A stretch of 64,000 nucleotides of DNA, taken from positions 1 to 64,000 of the forward strand of contig CALFNR010000143.1 in the NCBI GenBank assembly GCA_937903005.1, written 5' to 3'. Both the position numbers and the translations under genes were made by a program. Below, in pieces: positions 36,797 to 45,719 of this stretch. A model generated the notes under the pieces. It had not been told where the DNA came from, made no database searches, and saw only the letters and a program-made list of their open reading frames with translations. Numbering within the stretch: position 1 is the stretch's first letter; every line of letters begins with the position of its first letter. Source of the stretch: Clostridium_AI sp002297865 (GTDB taxonomy: Bacteria; Bacillota; Clostridia; Lachnospirales; Lachnospiraceae).

Positions 36797-38530
36797 ATGA
36801 AAAACCAAAAGAAAACGAGCATCAGAAAAAGTGCAATAACGATGTTTGTAGTTACTATTGTAGTTACAATATTTAGTGTGTTAAGTTCGAATGAGGCAAT
36901 TGGAAGACTTCATGATGTTGCAACGGAAACACAGGACGTTGTCAGAAATGATATATACAAATTGAATGATATTAAAACAGAGTATTATGGATTACTTCCT
37001 CAATTACTTTCTTATACCACAAAGGCTGAAGCTGAAAAGAAAGCAACGGAAGAACTTATTCATTCCAAACAAGAAAAAGTAAAAGCTTGTTTAGAAGAAT
37101 TAAAATCCGGTCATAGTAGTGAAGAAGAAACAGCTTTATACACTGAACTTAACGGCACAATAGAAGAATATCTGGTTTCGTATAATAAAGCACTTGGATT
37201 TGTAATAAATGGAAATGTCAATGAATTACTTTTGATTGCAAAGAATGAACTAAATGTTAAAGGAGAAGCAGTTGAGGAAAAGCTTAGTCAAGTAATATCA
37301 TATTGCAACGATAAGCTGGATACAATCGTTGGGCGTGGAGAAGTTGTTTTTAACATAAGATTTTGGATTAATGTTGTGGTTGGTATAATTATGGTCACTG
37401 TTTTTATAATAATCATTGGTGCCATCTATATATGTATTTTAAAACCATTAGCAGAAGGTCAGAAACTTGTTAATAGAGTAGCTGAATCCATATCTAATAA
37501 TTGTCTTGAACTTTCTGATAGAATTGAAATTAATAGAAATAATGAAATTGGTGAGGTATTTGTTGGTTTCAACCTTGTGTTGGATAATTTAGGAAAAGTA
37601 TTTGCTAGAATTACAGAAAACTCAAATGTCTTAAAAGAGACTACCGATGAATTAGATAATGTTTCAAACTCTGCAAAAGGACGTATTGAAGATATATCTG
37701 CAACCATGCAACAGCTTGCAGCGGGTATGGAAGAAGTAGCATCTTCAGTTGCAGTTGTTACAGGTAATGCAGTAGAAGTAAATAATAATGCAGCTGATAT
37801 TCAGACAGAAGTGAATGGCATGAAGACGCTTGCATCTGAAATCAGAACAAAAGCTGACAGTTTATCGGAAATGTGTGAAACTCAAAGAGAAAAGTCAACT
37901 ACAATGATGAACTCTATCACAGGCGCTGTGGAAAATGCGATTACAGAAAGTAAGAAGGTAGAACAGATTAATGAATTAACAAGTGATATCTTAAGTATTT
38001 CTCAGCAGACAAATTTACTAGCTCTAAATGCATCTATTGAAGCTGCAAGAGCAGGCGAAGCAGGGAAAGGATTTGCTGTAGTTGCAGATGAAATTCGTGT
38101 ACTTGCAGATACAAGTCGTGAAACAGCGAATAACATTCAAGTTATCAGTGATATGGTTAATAAATCTGTTTCTTCTTTAGCAGAAAGCTCCAATCAGTTA
38201 ATTGAATATATTCGAACGGATGTCTTAAAAGACTATGATAGCTGGGTAGTTGCAGGAAAAGAATACGCAGAAGGTGCAGAATGCATTGATAACACAATGG
38301 ATCAGCTGTCTGATAAGACCAAAGAATTACAGCAGATTATTGGAGAAATCTCAGATTCCTTTAATCAGATTAGTGCAACGGTAGAAGAAAGTACTGCTGG
38401 TATTACTAACGTTTCTGAAAATACACAGGAATTAGTGTACGATGTGCAAGGAATCGCAGGACAGGCCAAAAAAAATCTTGATGTGGTAGCAGATTTTGAG
38501 GAAGTAATTAGTTCCTTTAAACAGGATTAA
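36797..38530 (+). CDS. methyl-accepting chemotaxis protein, four-helix-bundle sensor
   Basis: 577 residues. Membrane helices at about 14-32 and 192-214 flank an all-helical outer domain of about 155 residues of the 4HB_MCP type. HAMP follows (NCLELSDRIEINRNNEIGEVFVGFN), then the signalling hairpin with TNLLALNASIEAARAGEAGKGFAVVADEIRVLAD. It differs from the receptor at 11985 in the sensor type. GGAGAGAC is just before the ATG. No other chemotaxis gene is near. Confidence 0.93.
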   Translation: MKNQKKTSIRKSAITMFVVTIVVTIFSVLSSNEAIGRLHDVATETQDVVRNDIYKLNDIKTEYYGLLPQLLSYTTKAEAEKKATEELIHSKQEKVKACLEELKSGHSSEEETALYTELNGTIEEYLVSYNKALGFVINGNVNELLLIAKNELNVKGEAVEEKLSQVISYCNDKLDTIVGRGEVVFNIRFWINVVVGIIMVTVFIIIIGAIYICILKPLAEGQKLVNRVAESISNNCLELSDRIEINRNNEIGEVFVGFNLVLDNLGKVFARITENSNVLKETTDELDNVSNSAKGRIEDISATMQQLAAGMEEVASSVAVVTGNAVEVNNNAADIQTEVNGMKTLASEIRTKADSLSEMCETQREKSTTMMNSITGAVENAITESKKVEQINELTSDILSISQQTNLLALNASIEAARAGEAGKGFAVVADEIRVLADTSRETANNIQVISDMVNKSVSSLAESSNQLIEYIRTDVLKDYDSWVVAGKEYAEGAECIDNTMDQLSDKTKELQQIIGEISDSFNQISATVEESTAGITNVSENTQELVYDVQGIAGQAKKNLDVVADFEEVISSFKQD

Positions 38531-38592
38531 GTTCCGCTGGATAAAGAAGCTCAACGTGAAAATGCAATGTCGTTAAGTTAAGATGAACACTA

Positions 38593-38630
38593 AAAGGGCA
38601 GATTATGTAGAAATATATAGTCTGCTCTTT
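38593..38630 (+). terminator. terminator after the second chemoreceptor
   Basis: Stem AAAGGGCAGA / TCTGCTCTTT with one GU pair and an 18-base loop. Confidence 0.6.
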
Positions 38631-38738
38631 AGTGAAGTGAATTGTAAAGTGAAATTCCATACCTATAACAAAATATAGTATGAATAAAAAAGTTTTGAAC
38701 AAAAGTGGAAAAAAAAGAATAAAAGTGTAGATAAAAGA

Positions 38739-38767
38739 TTGTATATATAGTATATATAGTATATAAT
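38739..38767 (+). promoter_or_regulatory. promoter of the radical SAM peptide cluster with tandem 9-base repeats
   Basis: TTGTAT (38739-38744) and TATAAT (38762-38767) are 17 bases apart. The same stretch (38741-38767) is three copies of the 9-base unit GTATATATA, the last ending in AAT. The repeats fill the whole spacer and part of both boxes, so they may bind a regulator on one face of the helix at each turn. Confidence 0.6.
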
Positions 38768-38805
38768 GGAAAGAATAAAGTAAAAGTTTTGAAAGGAAGT
38801 ACGGG

Positions 38806-40608
38806 ATGTCAGAACTTGTGTTTGTAAATGCAGTATATTTTAATGATGATAATAACATACATCTAGGGCAGTTTATACTAAGAGATATATTAAAGAAACA
38901 TTATAGTATCGATTGTATTAATTTTGATCTTTTGAATAAAAATGGAGCGATAAAGTATAAAGAAAGTTTTTTAGAAAATATCAAAATAATGGGAGAGTAT
39001 ATATTAAATTTAAGTCCAAGAGTTGTCGGGTTTTATACAATATGTAATGCGTTTATTCCAGCAGTAAAAATTGCAGAATATATTAAGGAAAAGAACAAGG
39101 AGATTAAAGTATTTTTTGGAGGTCCCCAGGCTACTGTGACTAGCTATGAATGTTTAGAGGCATTTCCGTTTATAGATGCAATTTGTTTGGGGGAATCTGA
39201 AAGAACAATAGAACAATTTGTTGATACGTTATGGAATCAGAAGTCATTTGCCGCTGTACCAGGAGTTGCTTATCGAAGCGAAAAAAAAATTAGAAGTAAT
39301 CCGTGTGCGGAATTAATCGGTGAGGAACAATTGGAAAAATATACAGTCTTTGACTATACACCTTTCAACATTAACAAGGAAGCTAGACATCGTATTGAAG
39401 GCGGACGTGGTTGTCCGTTTGGATGTACATTTTGCACTACAAGCACATTTTGGGGAAGACATTATAGAGTCAAACCTGTAGATGTTATCTTAAATGAAAT
39501 GGTAAAATGCAACGAGATTTATGGCGTAAAGCATTTTGGAATTGAACATGATATGTTTACAGTAAATAGGCAGTACATACTTCATTTTTGCAAGAATTTC
39601 AGAAAAAGAGGATTACCATTTGATTGGACATGTTCTTCTAGAGTGGATGTTTTAGATGAGGAATTGATAGATTGTATGACAGGTGCAAATTGTGTTGGAA
39701 TATATCTAGGAATTGAAACTGGTTCAGCAAGAATACAGAAAATAATTAACAAAAATTTAAATCTAAAAAATGCAGTTGAAACTATAAGATATATATGTTC
39801 CAAAAGGCAATGTGCAATAACAGCATCATTCATTTTTTGTTATCCAGATGAAACAATTGAGGACTTTAAAGAAACAATTAAACTTATGGAAGAACTATTG
39901 TTACTTTCTAATAGAATTACAGTTCAGTTGCATAGATTCATACCTTTGCCGAGTACAGAGGAGACAGAGAAAATTAAAGATAGGATTTATTTTGATGAAA
40001 CAACTTTAGAAGCTACTCAGGATAATATTAGTTTGGAGGAAGTTAAAGACTTAGTTCTTGAATATCCAAATATGTTTAGTCAGTATTATACATTTGATTC
40101 ACCAGTAAAAGAGTACTATAAAAGATTTGATTCCTTTATTTTGTTAATTGATACTGTTAAGGAGTTTTATTCCAATTGTTTTTTATATTTAATCAAAAAA
40201 TATGGATTAGAGACGTTGTTTTTTAGGATAGAAGAATACATCGAGAATGTTTATCTATTACTTAATAGGATAATGGAAGTAACACAAAATACAATAAATA
40301 CGCCAGAAAGACGATTCTTGGAAATAAATATGGCAATTGAGCCATTTTGGAAGAGAGAAGTTGAATTAGATCAGACAGTATACTTTGAGGAGCTGTATGA
40401 ATATGAAAGATATAAAAGTATTTTTTATTTGGAACAAAGAAAAGATACAGTTGTTAAGTGTTTCAAAATTAATATCAAAGAAGCTCTGGAAAATCAAGTT
40501 ATGCTAGAAGAAGAATCTTTTGTGAAATACTATAGAAGAGGCGAAAAAATTTACACTTCCTATTTAGTAAAAAAGAAAAAGGATGATAAGGAGAGGAATG
40601 TTAGGTGA
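38806..40608 (+). CDS. cobalamin-binding-type radical SAM enzyme of a peptide cluster
   Basis: 600 residues. Residues about 1-150 resemble the B12-binding fold of class B radical SAM enzymes (RVVGFYTICNAFIPAVKIAEYI, KVFFGGPQAT, AICLGESERTIEQFV). The canonical cobalamin motif DxHxxG is not evident, so B12 may be bound base-off or not at all. The radical SAM core starts at GRGCPFGCTFC with the cluster ligands Cys203, Cys207 and Cys210, and contains GIYLGIETGSARIQKIINK. The last 200 residues are family-specific. Its stop overlaps the start of the next radical SAM gene by four bases. In this cluster it may methylate or otherwise alter the precursor peptide, which is an inference. Confidence 0.85.
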   Translation: MSELVFVNAVYFNDDNNIHLGQFILRDILKKHYSIDCINFDLLNKNGAIKYKESFLENIKIMGEYILNLSPRVVGFYTICNAFIPAVKIAEYIKEKNKEIKVFFGGPQATVTSYECLEAFPFIDAICLGESERTIEQFVDTLWNQKSFAAVPGVAYRSEKKIRSNPCAELIGEEQLEKYTVFDYTPFNINKEARHRIEGGRGCPFGCTFCTTSTFWGRHYRVKPVDVILNEMVKCNEIYGVKHFGIEHDMFTVNRQYILHFCKNFRKRGLPFDWTCSSRVDVLDEELIDCMTGANCVGIYLGIETGSARIQKIINKNLNLKNAVETIRYICSKRQCAITASFIFCYPDETIEDFKETIKLMEELLLLSNRITVQLHRFIPLPSTEETEKIKDRIYFDETTLEATQDNISLEEVKDLVLEYPNMFSQYYTFDSPVKEYYKRFDSFILLIDTVKEFYSNCFLYLIKKYGLETLFFRIEEYIENVYLLLNRIMEVTQNTINTPERRFLEINMAIEPFWKREVELDQTVYFEELYEYERYKSIFYLEQRKDTVVKCFKINIKEALENQVMLEEESFVKYYRRGEKIYTSYLVKKKKDDKERNVR

Positions 40609-41576
40609 ATTATTCAGAAATAGTTGTCACATTAGGAAATAAGTGTACAGCTCAATGTGAAATCTGTTGCTTAGATGCCAATATGTCTTATAACACTGGA
40701 ATTGATGTAACTAAGATAAAAGAATTTCTTTTGTCAGCTGAACAAGTGAAGCAGATACATACAATACATTTTTCGGGTGGTGAAGCTTTTTTATATTATG
40801 ATACTCTAGTAGAACTTGTCAAGACATGCTCATCTATAAAAAAGAAAACAACAGTTATAACTAATGGATTCTGGGCAAAAAATAAAGAGATGGTTGATGA
40901 GAAACTTAGGGTATTAAAGGAAGCAGGTTTATTTGCAATTGGAACAAGTTATGATGAGTATCACCAAAAGTATGTGCCAGTAGAAAATATTAGAAATTTA
41001 ATTGTAGGTGCAAAAAAAGTAGGATTAAAGACATCTATTCAAGCTGTAATAGTTAGGGATTCGCGGAATGGAGATTGGATAGATGCATTAGGAGAAGATT
41101 TGACGGATGTCGCAGTTGACTTTATTACTTGTGACAAAGCTGGAAAAGCAAAGGAAAATATATTAGATTCCCAGTTTATTCGAAAGATTAGTTCGAAGGG
41201 GTGTGTATGCAGAAAAGGAGCAAGTTTTTCTATTCTTTATGATGGCTCTCTCTGGCCGTGTTGTGCACCTTCTGTATTTGAAACAGGTTTAAGCGTAGGT
41301 AATATTTATAACGATATTAAGACAGTAAAAGATGCATTAGCACAGTTGGAAAAAAATCTAATTTTAAAAGTTTTAAGAAATAAAGGATTTGATTTTTTTA
41401 GAGAAATCATGGAGGAACAAGAATTAATTGCTGTTCCAGATAATGTCATATCCTCATGTGAACTATGTCAACTGTTTTTTGGAAGAGAACAAATGAAACA
41501 GCTTGCACCTTATATTATAGAAAAAATATCGAAAGATCCTAATTGTATTATAAGGAGAAAACAGCATGAGATATAA
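40605..41576 (+). CDS. YydG-like radical SAM peptide epimerase, copy 1
   Basis: 323 residues starting at GTG, with AAGGAGAGG upstream. The cluster motif is Cys14-x3-Cys18-x2-Cys21. The remainder resembles YydG of Bacillus subtilis, which turns L-Val and L-Ile of YydF into D-residues: IHFSGGEAFLYYD, TTVITNGFWAKN, GTSYDEYHQKYV, the C-terminal DGSLWPCCAPSVFET and SSCELCQLFFG. In YydG a Cys in the equivalent CC pair is thought to donate the hydrogen atom. It overlaps the neighbours by 4 and 11 bases. The resemblance is from memory of the YydG sequence and was not computed. Confidence 0.85.
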   Translation: MNYSEIVVTLGNKCTAQCEICCLDANMSYNTGIDVTKIKEFLLSAEQVKQIHTIHFSGGEAFLYYDTLVELVKTCSSIKKKTTVITNGFWAKNKEMVDEKLRVLKEAGLFAIGTSYDEYHQKYVPVENIRNLIVGAKKVGLKTSIQAVIVRDSRNGDWIDALGEDLTDVAVDFITCDKAGKAKENILDSQFIRKISSKGCVCRKGASFSILYDGSLWPCCAPSVFETGLSVGNIYNDIKTVKDALAQLEKNLILKVLRNKGFDFFREIMEEQELIAVPDNVISSCELCQLFFGREQMKQLAPYIIEKISKDPNCIIRRKQHEI

Positions 41577-42507
41577 AACTATAGGAATTGCATTATGTAA
41601 AAAATGTAATGCTGAATGCAGTATGTGCTGTATTTCAGCAACGCCAAAAAGTGAAGAGAAACTTGAATTATGTCTTGTAAAAAAATATTTGGATGATGTT
41701 GAAAATATTGAATCAATAAGTACGATAGGAATTACCGGTGGTGAAGTTTTTTTGTTTTATGATGAGCTAAAAGAATTAATTTTGTATATTCGAGAAAAGG
41801 GGAAATTCGCTACAGTTGTGACAAATGGTTTTTGGGCAACAGATTATATACATACTTTTAGCAGGTTACAGGATTTGAAGCAATGTGGTTTAAATGGAAT
41901 AACCATAAGTTATGATACTTTTCATGAAGAATATGTTTCTGTTGAAAAAGTGAGGAATATATTACAAGTAAGTAAAATTTTAAAAATTCCAGCCGTAATT
42001 CAGACTATAATTATAAAAGGAAGTTGTAATCAAAGATGGATTAATGAATTATCCGATGATTTACAGGATGTAAAAATCAGTTTTACAGGCTGCTATCAGG
42101 TTGGCAGGGCAAAAGAAAGGATTAAACAAGAATCGATTATTCGAAACACAGAAGTCGGTGGTTTATACTGTCGCAAGAATGGTGAATATTCCGTCACATC
42201 AGATGGTTCAATTTGGCCATGTTGTTCCCCATATATCACAGAAACAGCACTAAAGCTTGGAAGTATTTCAGATGAGATAAATGTTAGTAAAACATTGAAA
42301 AAAATAAGAAAAAATATGATTTTGTTTATGCTAAGAAATTATGGATTTGATTTTTTCATAGATATTGCTGAAAAAGAGCTTCATATGGAGCTGCCAGATA
42401 AGGTTGCATCTTCTTGTGAATTGTGTGCATTATTATTCAGAGAGGAAACAATACATTTGTTTATCCCTTATATACATAAGTTCCTAAGAAGAGAAAAACA
42501 TTTTTGA
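41566..42507 (+). CDS. YydG-like radical SAM peptide epimerase, copy 2
   Basis: 313 residues. Same layout as its neighbour: Cys14-x3-Cys18-x2-Cys21, GITGGEVFLFYDELKELIL, FATVVTNGFWATD, TISYDTFHEEYVSVEKV, DGSIWPCCSPYITET and SSCELCALLF. The two copies are clearly related but differ through most of their length, so this is an old duplication, not a recent one. Each may act on a different position of the same peptide. AAGGAG precedes the ATG, and the start lies inside the end of copy 1. The precursor gene follows 48 bases after the stop. Confidence 0.86.
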   Translation: MRYKTIGIALCKKCNAECSMCCISATPKSEEKLELCLVKKYLDDVENIESISTIGITGGEVFLFYDELKELILYIREKGKFATVVTNGFWATDYIHTFSRLQDLKQCGLNGITISYDTFHEEYVSVEKVRNILQVSKILKIPAVIQTIIIKGSCNQRWINELSDDLQDVKISFTGCYQVGRAKERIKQESIIRNTEVGGLYCRKNGEYSVTSDGSIWPCCSPYITETALKLGSISDEINVSKTLKKIRKNMILFMLRNYGFDFFIDIAEKELHMELPDKVASSCELCALLFREETIHLFIPYIHKFLRREKHF

Positions 42508-42555
42508 TATTATATGCAAAAATAGTCAAAGAAAAAATGAAAGAAGGATGATAAA

Positions 42556-42678
42556 ATGAAAAAGGAATACAGTGAATTAGAATTAGATGAATTAGAATTA
42601 GAATTTATTGAAGAAAAAGATTTAGAAGAAGTTGTTGGTGGTATAAAGATTGGTTCATTATATATTGAAAAAGCGTAA
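42556..42678 (+). CDS. double-glycine leader precursor peptide
   Basis: A 40-residue peptide with AAGGA eight bases before the ATG. The leader is rich in Glu and Leu (ELELDELELEF) and ends EFIEEKDLEEVVGG. Counting back from the cleavage site, I at -12, D at -8, L at -7, V at -4 and GG at -2/-1 match the double-glycine pattern recognised by C39 peptidases. The predicted core is IKIGSLYIEKA (11 residues) with three Ile and no Cys. It lies between the YydG-like enzymes and the C39 protein. As in YydF, Ile residues are possible sites of epimerisation; this is inference. The modified peptide could be an antibiotic or a signal. Confidence 0.82.
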   Translation: MKKEYSELELDELELEFIEEKDLEEVVGGIKIGSLYIEKA

Positions 42679-42745
42679 CAATAGCTTTAACATGAAACGT
42701 ATTAAGTAATTTGTGTTTATAGATACAAAAGAAAAAGACTATTTT

Positions 42746-42754
42746 TGCTATAAT
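42746..42754 (+). promoter_or_regulatory. extended -10 promoter before the C39 gene
   Basis: TGCTATAAT at 42746-42754, an extended -10 element, lies about 70 bases before the C39 gene. No good -35 box is visible. The export genes may thus have their own transcript. Confidence 0.4.
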
Positions 42755-42821
42755 ATATAAGTATTTTGAAATGAATTATGTAGAAGATTAGAATTCATCT
42801 AGTTTTAGGAGCTTGTTGAAT

Positions 42822-43910
42822 ATGTCGAATTTTAGAGATGTAGAAGAATATATAAATCGTAGAAGAATAAAGAACATCTACCAACGTAACAAAAATGAGT
42901 GTGCAGTAGCAGCTTTATTGATGCTGTTGAGGTATTACAAAATGGATATAAATTATAATGAACTTTGCTCTGCGTTTTCTTTGTCAGAAGAAGGATGTTC
43001 GGCTTTGCATTTAATCGAAGTAGCTAAAAAATTCCAGTTTTATGCAGTTGGAATAAAAATAGATATACAAACATTAGTTCGAAATAATACTCCTTGTATT
43101 ATTTATTTAAAGAGCAGACATTATGTTGTGTATAAAAACAGAAGAAAGGATAAGGTTTATTTTAACGATCCATCCCAAGGCAAAAGGGTATTAACAGTAA
43201 GTGAGTTTGAAAAGATGTTTAGTGGAATCGTTATTATGTTGAAGCCAATGAAACAAGTGAAACGCTTAGAAAGGAATTTTAGATTTCACATAAAAATTTA
43301 TGATATCATAATGTATATTGGAATTTTTATATTTAATTTTTTACTAGCATATGGAAGTAATTGCAGTTTTGAGAGTGATAATATTTTTTCTTTTATGTTG
43401 ATTTCAATAATTATGGTTTATGGCGTAAAGCTTGAAAGCAGCTTATGGCATAAAATGAAGATGTTTCAAAATATGGATATATATAAAAAAGATTTACTAG
43501 GGTATCCGTTCCTTTTTTTTGTGTATCAGGAAAGTGGCCTGAATTCAGATAAGCTTATTTTAAATTATGCAACTAAGGTGGTGCAAGGAACGTTTGTTTT
43601 ATCATATTTTCTTTTGTATATTTATTATGATTTTATAAAAGGAGTGTGTCTAGGAATTGGTATTTTCTGTTGTGTTCCATTGTTACTTAGAAAGAGTCGT
43701 TTTTACAAAGTATCATTGAATTTTGGCAAGGTAAGTAAAATTAATTTTGCGATATTGTTTATATTTGGAATGGTTAAAATTATATTAGGTTATGGAGAAT
43801 ATTCGGATTTATGCAACTTTGAATGTTACACAATGTTTATCAATTGTGTAGGCTACAGATATCAGATAGAACATATAAGATTTAAATTTAACAGTGTTTT
43901 GAGTGAATAG
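42822..43910 (+). CDS. membrane-anchored C39 double-glycine peptidase
   Basis: 362 residues. The N-terminal 140 residues are a C39 peptidase domain with a complete site: Gln21 six residues before Cys27 in QRNKNECAVAAL, His100 in SRHYVVYKN and Asp116 in FNDPSQGKR. The remaining 220 residues have about five or six hydrophobic segments (for example YDIIMYIGIFIFNFLLAYG) but no ATPase. In most exporters this domain is fused to the transporter. Here it is a separate membrane protein next to an ABC transporter without a peptidase domain. It should remove the leader after GG. ATG 42822 follows TAGGAG by ten bases. Confidence 0.85.
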   Translation: MSNFRDVEEYINRRRIKNIYQRNKNECAVAALLMLLRYYKMDINYNELCSAFSLSEEGCSALHLIEVAKKFQFYAVGIKIDIQTLVRNNTPCIIYLKSRHYVVYKNRRKDKVYFNDPSQGKRVLTVSEFEKMFSGIVIMLKPMKQVKRLERNFRFHIKIYDIIMYIGIFIFNFLLAYGSNCSFESDNIFSFMLISIIMVYGVKLESSLWHKMKMFQNMDIYKKDLLGYPFLFFVYQESGLNSDKLILNYATKVVQGTFVLSYFLLYIYYDFIKGVCLGIGIFCCVPLLLRKSRFYKVSLNFGKVSKINFAILFIFGMVKIILGYGEYSDLCNFECYTMFINCVGYRYQIEHIRFKFNSVLSE

Positions 43911-43936
43911 TTGAAAAAATAATAGGAGGAAAAGAA

Positions 43937-45640
43937 GTGAAAGAGGAACATACTTCCGTATTTTTTGAAAACAATAAGTTGCTGTTCGCAGTCAGTACAG
44001 TATTATTGATAATCGTAAATATCTTGTCCTGTGTTTATGCATATATAATGCAGGTTTTACTTGATGCATCCACAGGAGGAAATGTAAAACAACTGATTAC
44101 TATTTTGGTTGAAACGATTAGTTTGTTTTTAGTATTTTTTGTTACTCAGATGATATTGAACAAGGTGCGTTATGCTTTTGTAAGAAGAGCCATGTCACAG
44201 TACAAGAATAAAGTTTTCAATTTACTTTCCCATAAGAGTATTGCTTCTTTTGTAAATGAAAGGACCAGCAGTTACGTATCAATACTGACGAATGATGTTA
44301 CAGTTATTGAAAATGGTTACATAAATGGCTTATTTGATATCATATCAATGTGTACCTCTTTTGCAGGGGCACTGTTGTTAATGATATGGTACAATTGGAT
44401 GATGACACTGGTTGTTCTTTTCTTATGTATTGTTCCAATTGTGATGTCGGTACTTATTGGAGATAAGATAGTACATTTAGAAAAAGGTATTAGTGACAAA
44501 AACGAAAAATTTGTCAGTATTATAAAAGATTTATTAATGGGTTTTCCTGTGGTTAAGAGTTTTCAAGCAGAAGAACAGGCTGTAAATCTATTCTGTGATG
44601 AGAATACGGATCTTGAAAAAGGAAAAGAGAAGAGAAAAGCCGCGGAAGGAACCATCAAGATTATTGCAAATGAAGTGGGTTCGTTCATTCAAATCGGTGT
44701 ATTTCTGATGGGAGCATTTTTAGCGATTAAAGGATATATTACAGCAGGTGTTGTTATTGCTTTTGTGCAGCTTATGAACAATGTTATGGAACCAATACAA
44801 AGTTTACCTGCCTTATTTGCCAATAGAAAGGCGGCTAAGGGATTAATAGCAAAAATGGAACAATATGCGTCAAACAATGAAGTGAAAGATGGGGACGAAG
44901 TTATTGACGATATAGGAGAAGGTATTCAATTCGAGCAGGTAGGTTTTTCTTATGAAAAAGGCAACTATGCATTGCATGATATTTCTTTCAAGATTGAGAA
45001 GGGAAAACATTATGGAATTGTAGGAGGTTCGGGAAGTGGAAAATCAACTTTGCTGAATCTGTTAATGGGAGGTTTCTCAAATTATGAGGGGAATATTTAC
45101 ATTGCCAAAAAGGAGATACGAGATATAAAGAGAGAATGTTTATACCAGTTACTATCTAGTGTACAACAGAATGTATTTATCTTCGATAATTCGATTCTAA
45201 ATAATATTACAATGTTCAAATCATTTGATGAAGAACAAGTGAATCGAGCCATAAAGATGTCAGGACTTGAAAAATTGATTCATGAAAAAGGTTTTGATTA
45301 CTTATGCGGTGAAAATGGAATCAATTTATCTGGTGGTGAGAGACAGAGAATTTCTATTGCAAGATGCATACTAAAGAACACCTCTGTTATGCTTATGGAT
45401 GAAGCAACAGCAGCCCTTGATGCGGAAACAGCAAAGACTGTTATGACACAGATACTAGAAATGGATGAACTAACTAGTATTGTTGTTACTCATAGCTTGG
45501 AAAAAAGTATACTAGAACGATTTGATAAGCTTTTTGTGCTTCAAAATGGAACCATTGTTGAAGCAGGAACATTTGGAGAATTATTAAAGAACAAAAAATA
45601 TTTTTATGCTTTATACAGTTTATCGGGAGAACAAAATTAG
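43937..45640 (+). CDS. ABC exporter (permease-ATPase) of the peptide cluster
   Basis: 567 residues starting at GTG, seven bases after AGGAGG. Six membrane helices (from about residue 15 to 300) are followed by an ATPase domain: Walker A GGSGSGKST at about 364-372, signature LSGGERQR near 464 and Walker B SVMLMDEATAALD. It has no C39 domain of its own and probably works with the peptidase encoded 26 bases upstream to export the processed peptide. Homologous exporters function as homodimers. A strong hairpin follows. Confidence 0.93.
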   Translation: MKEEHTSVFFENNKLLFAVSTVLLIIVNILSCVYAYIMQVLLDASTGGNVKQLITILVETISLFLVFFVTQMILNKVRYAFVRRAMSQYKNKVFNLLSHKSIASFVNERTSSYVSILTNDVTVIENGYINGLFDIISMCTSFAGALLLMIWYNWMMTLVVLFLCIVPIVMSVLIGDKIVHLEKGISDKNEKFVSIIKDLLMGFPVVKSFQAEEQAVNLFCDENTDLEKGKEKRKAAEGTIKIIANEVGSFIQIGVFLMGAFLAIKGYITAGVVIAFVQLMNNVMEPIQSLPALFANRKAAKGLIAKMEQYASNNEVKDGDEVIDDIGEGIQFEQVGFSYEKGNYALHDISFKIEKGKHYGIVGGSGSGKSTLLNLLMGGFSNYEGNIYIAKKEIRDIKRECLYQLLSSVQQNVFIFDNSILNNITMFKSFDEEQVNRAIKMSGLEKLIHEKGFDYLCGENGINLSGGERQRISIARCILKNTSVMLMDEATAALDAETAKTVMTQILEMDELTSIVVTHSLEKSILERFDKLFVLQNGTIVEAGTFGELLKNKKYFYALYSLSGEQN

Positions 45641-45677
45641 AATCTTAAGAGCAGAGAGTTTTTATAATGTTGCTACT

Positions 45678-45711
45678 AAAGCTTCTTAATATGAGTATAT
45701 TAAGAAGCTTT
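45678..45711. terminator. terminator closing the peptide cluster
   Basis: A 14-base perfect stem (AAAGCTTCTTAATA / TATTAAGAAGCTTT) with a six-base loop between the ABC gene and the minus-strand remnants. T-runs are short on both strands. Confidence 0.7.
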
Positions 45712-45719
45712 CTCACATC

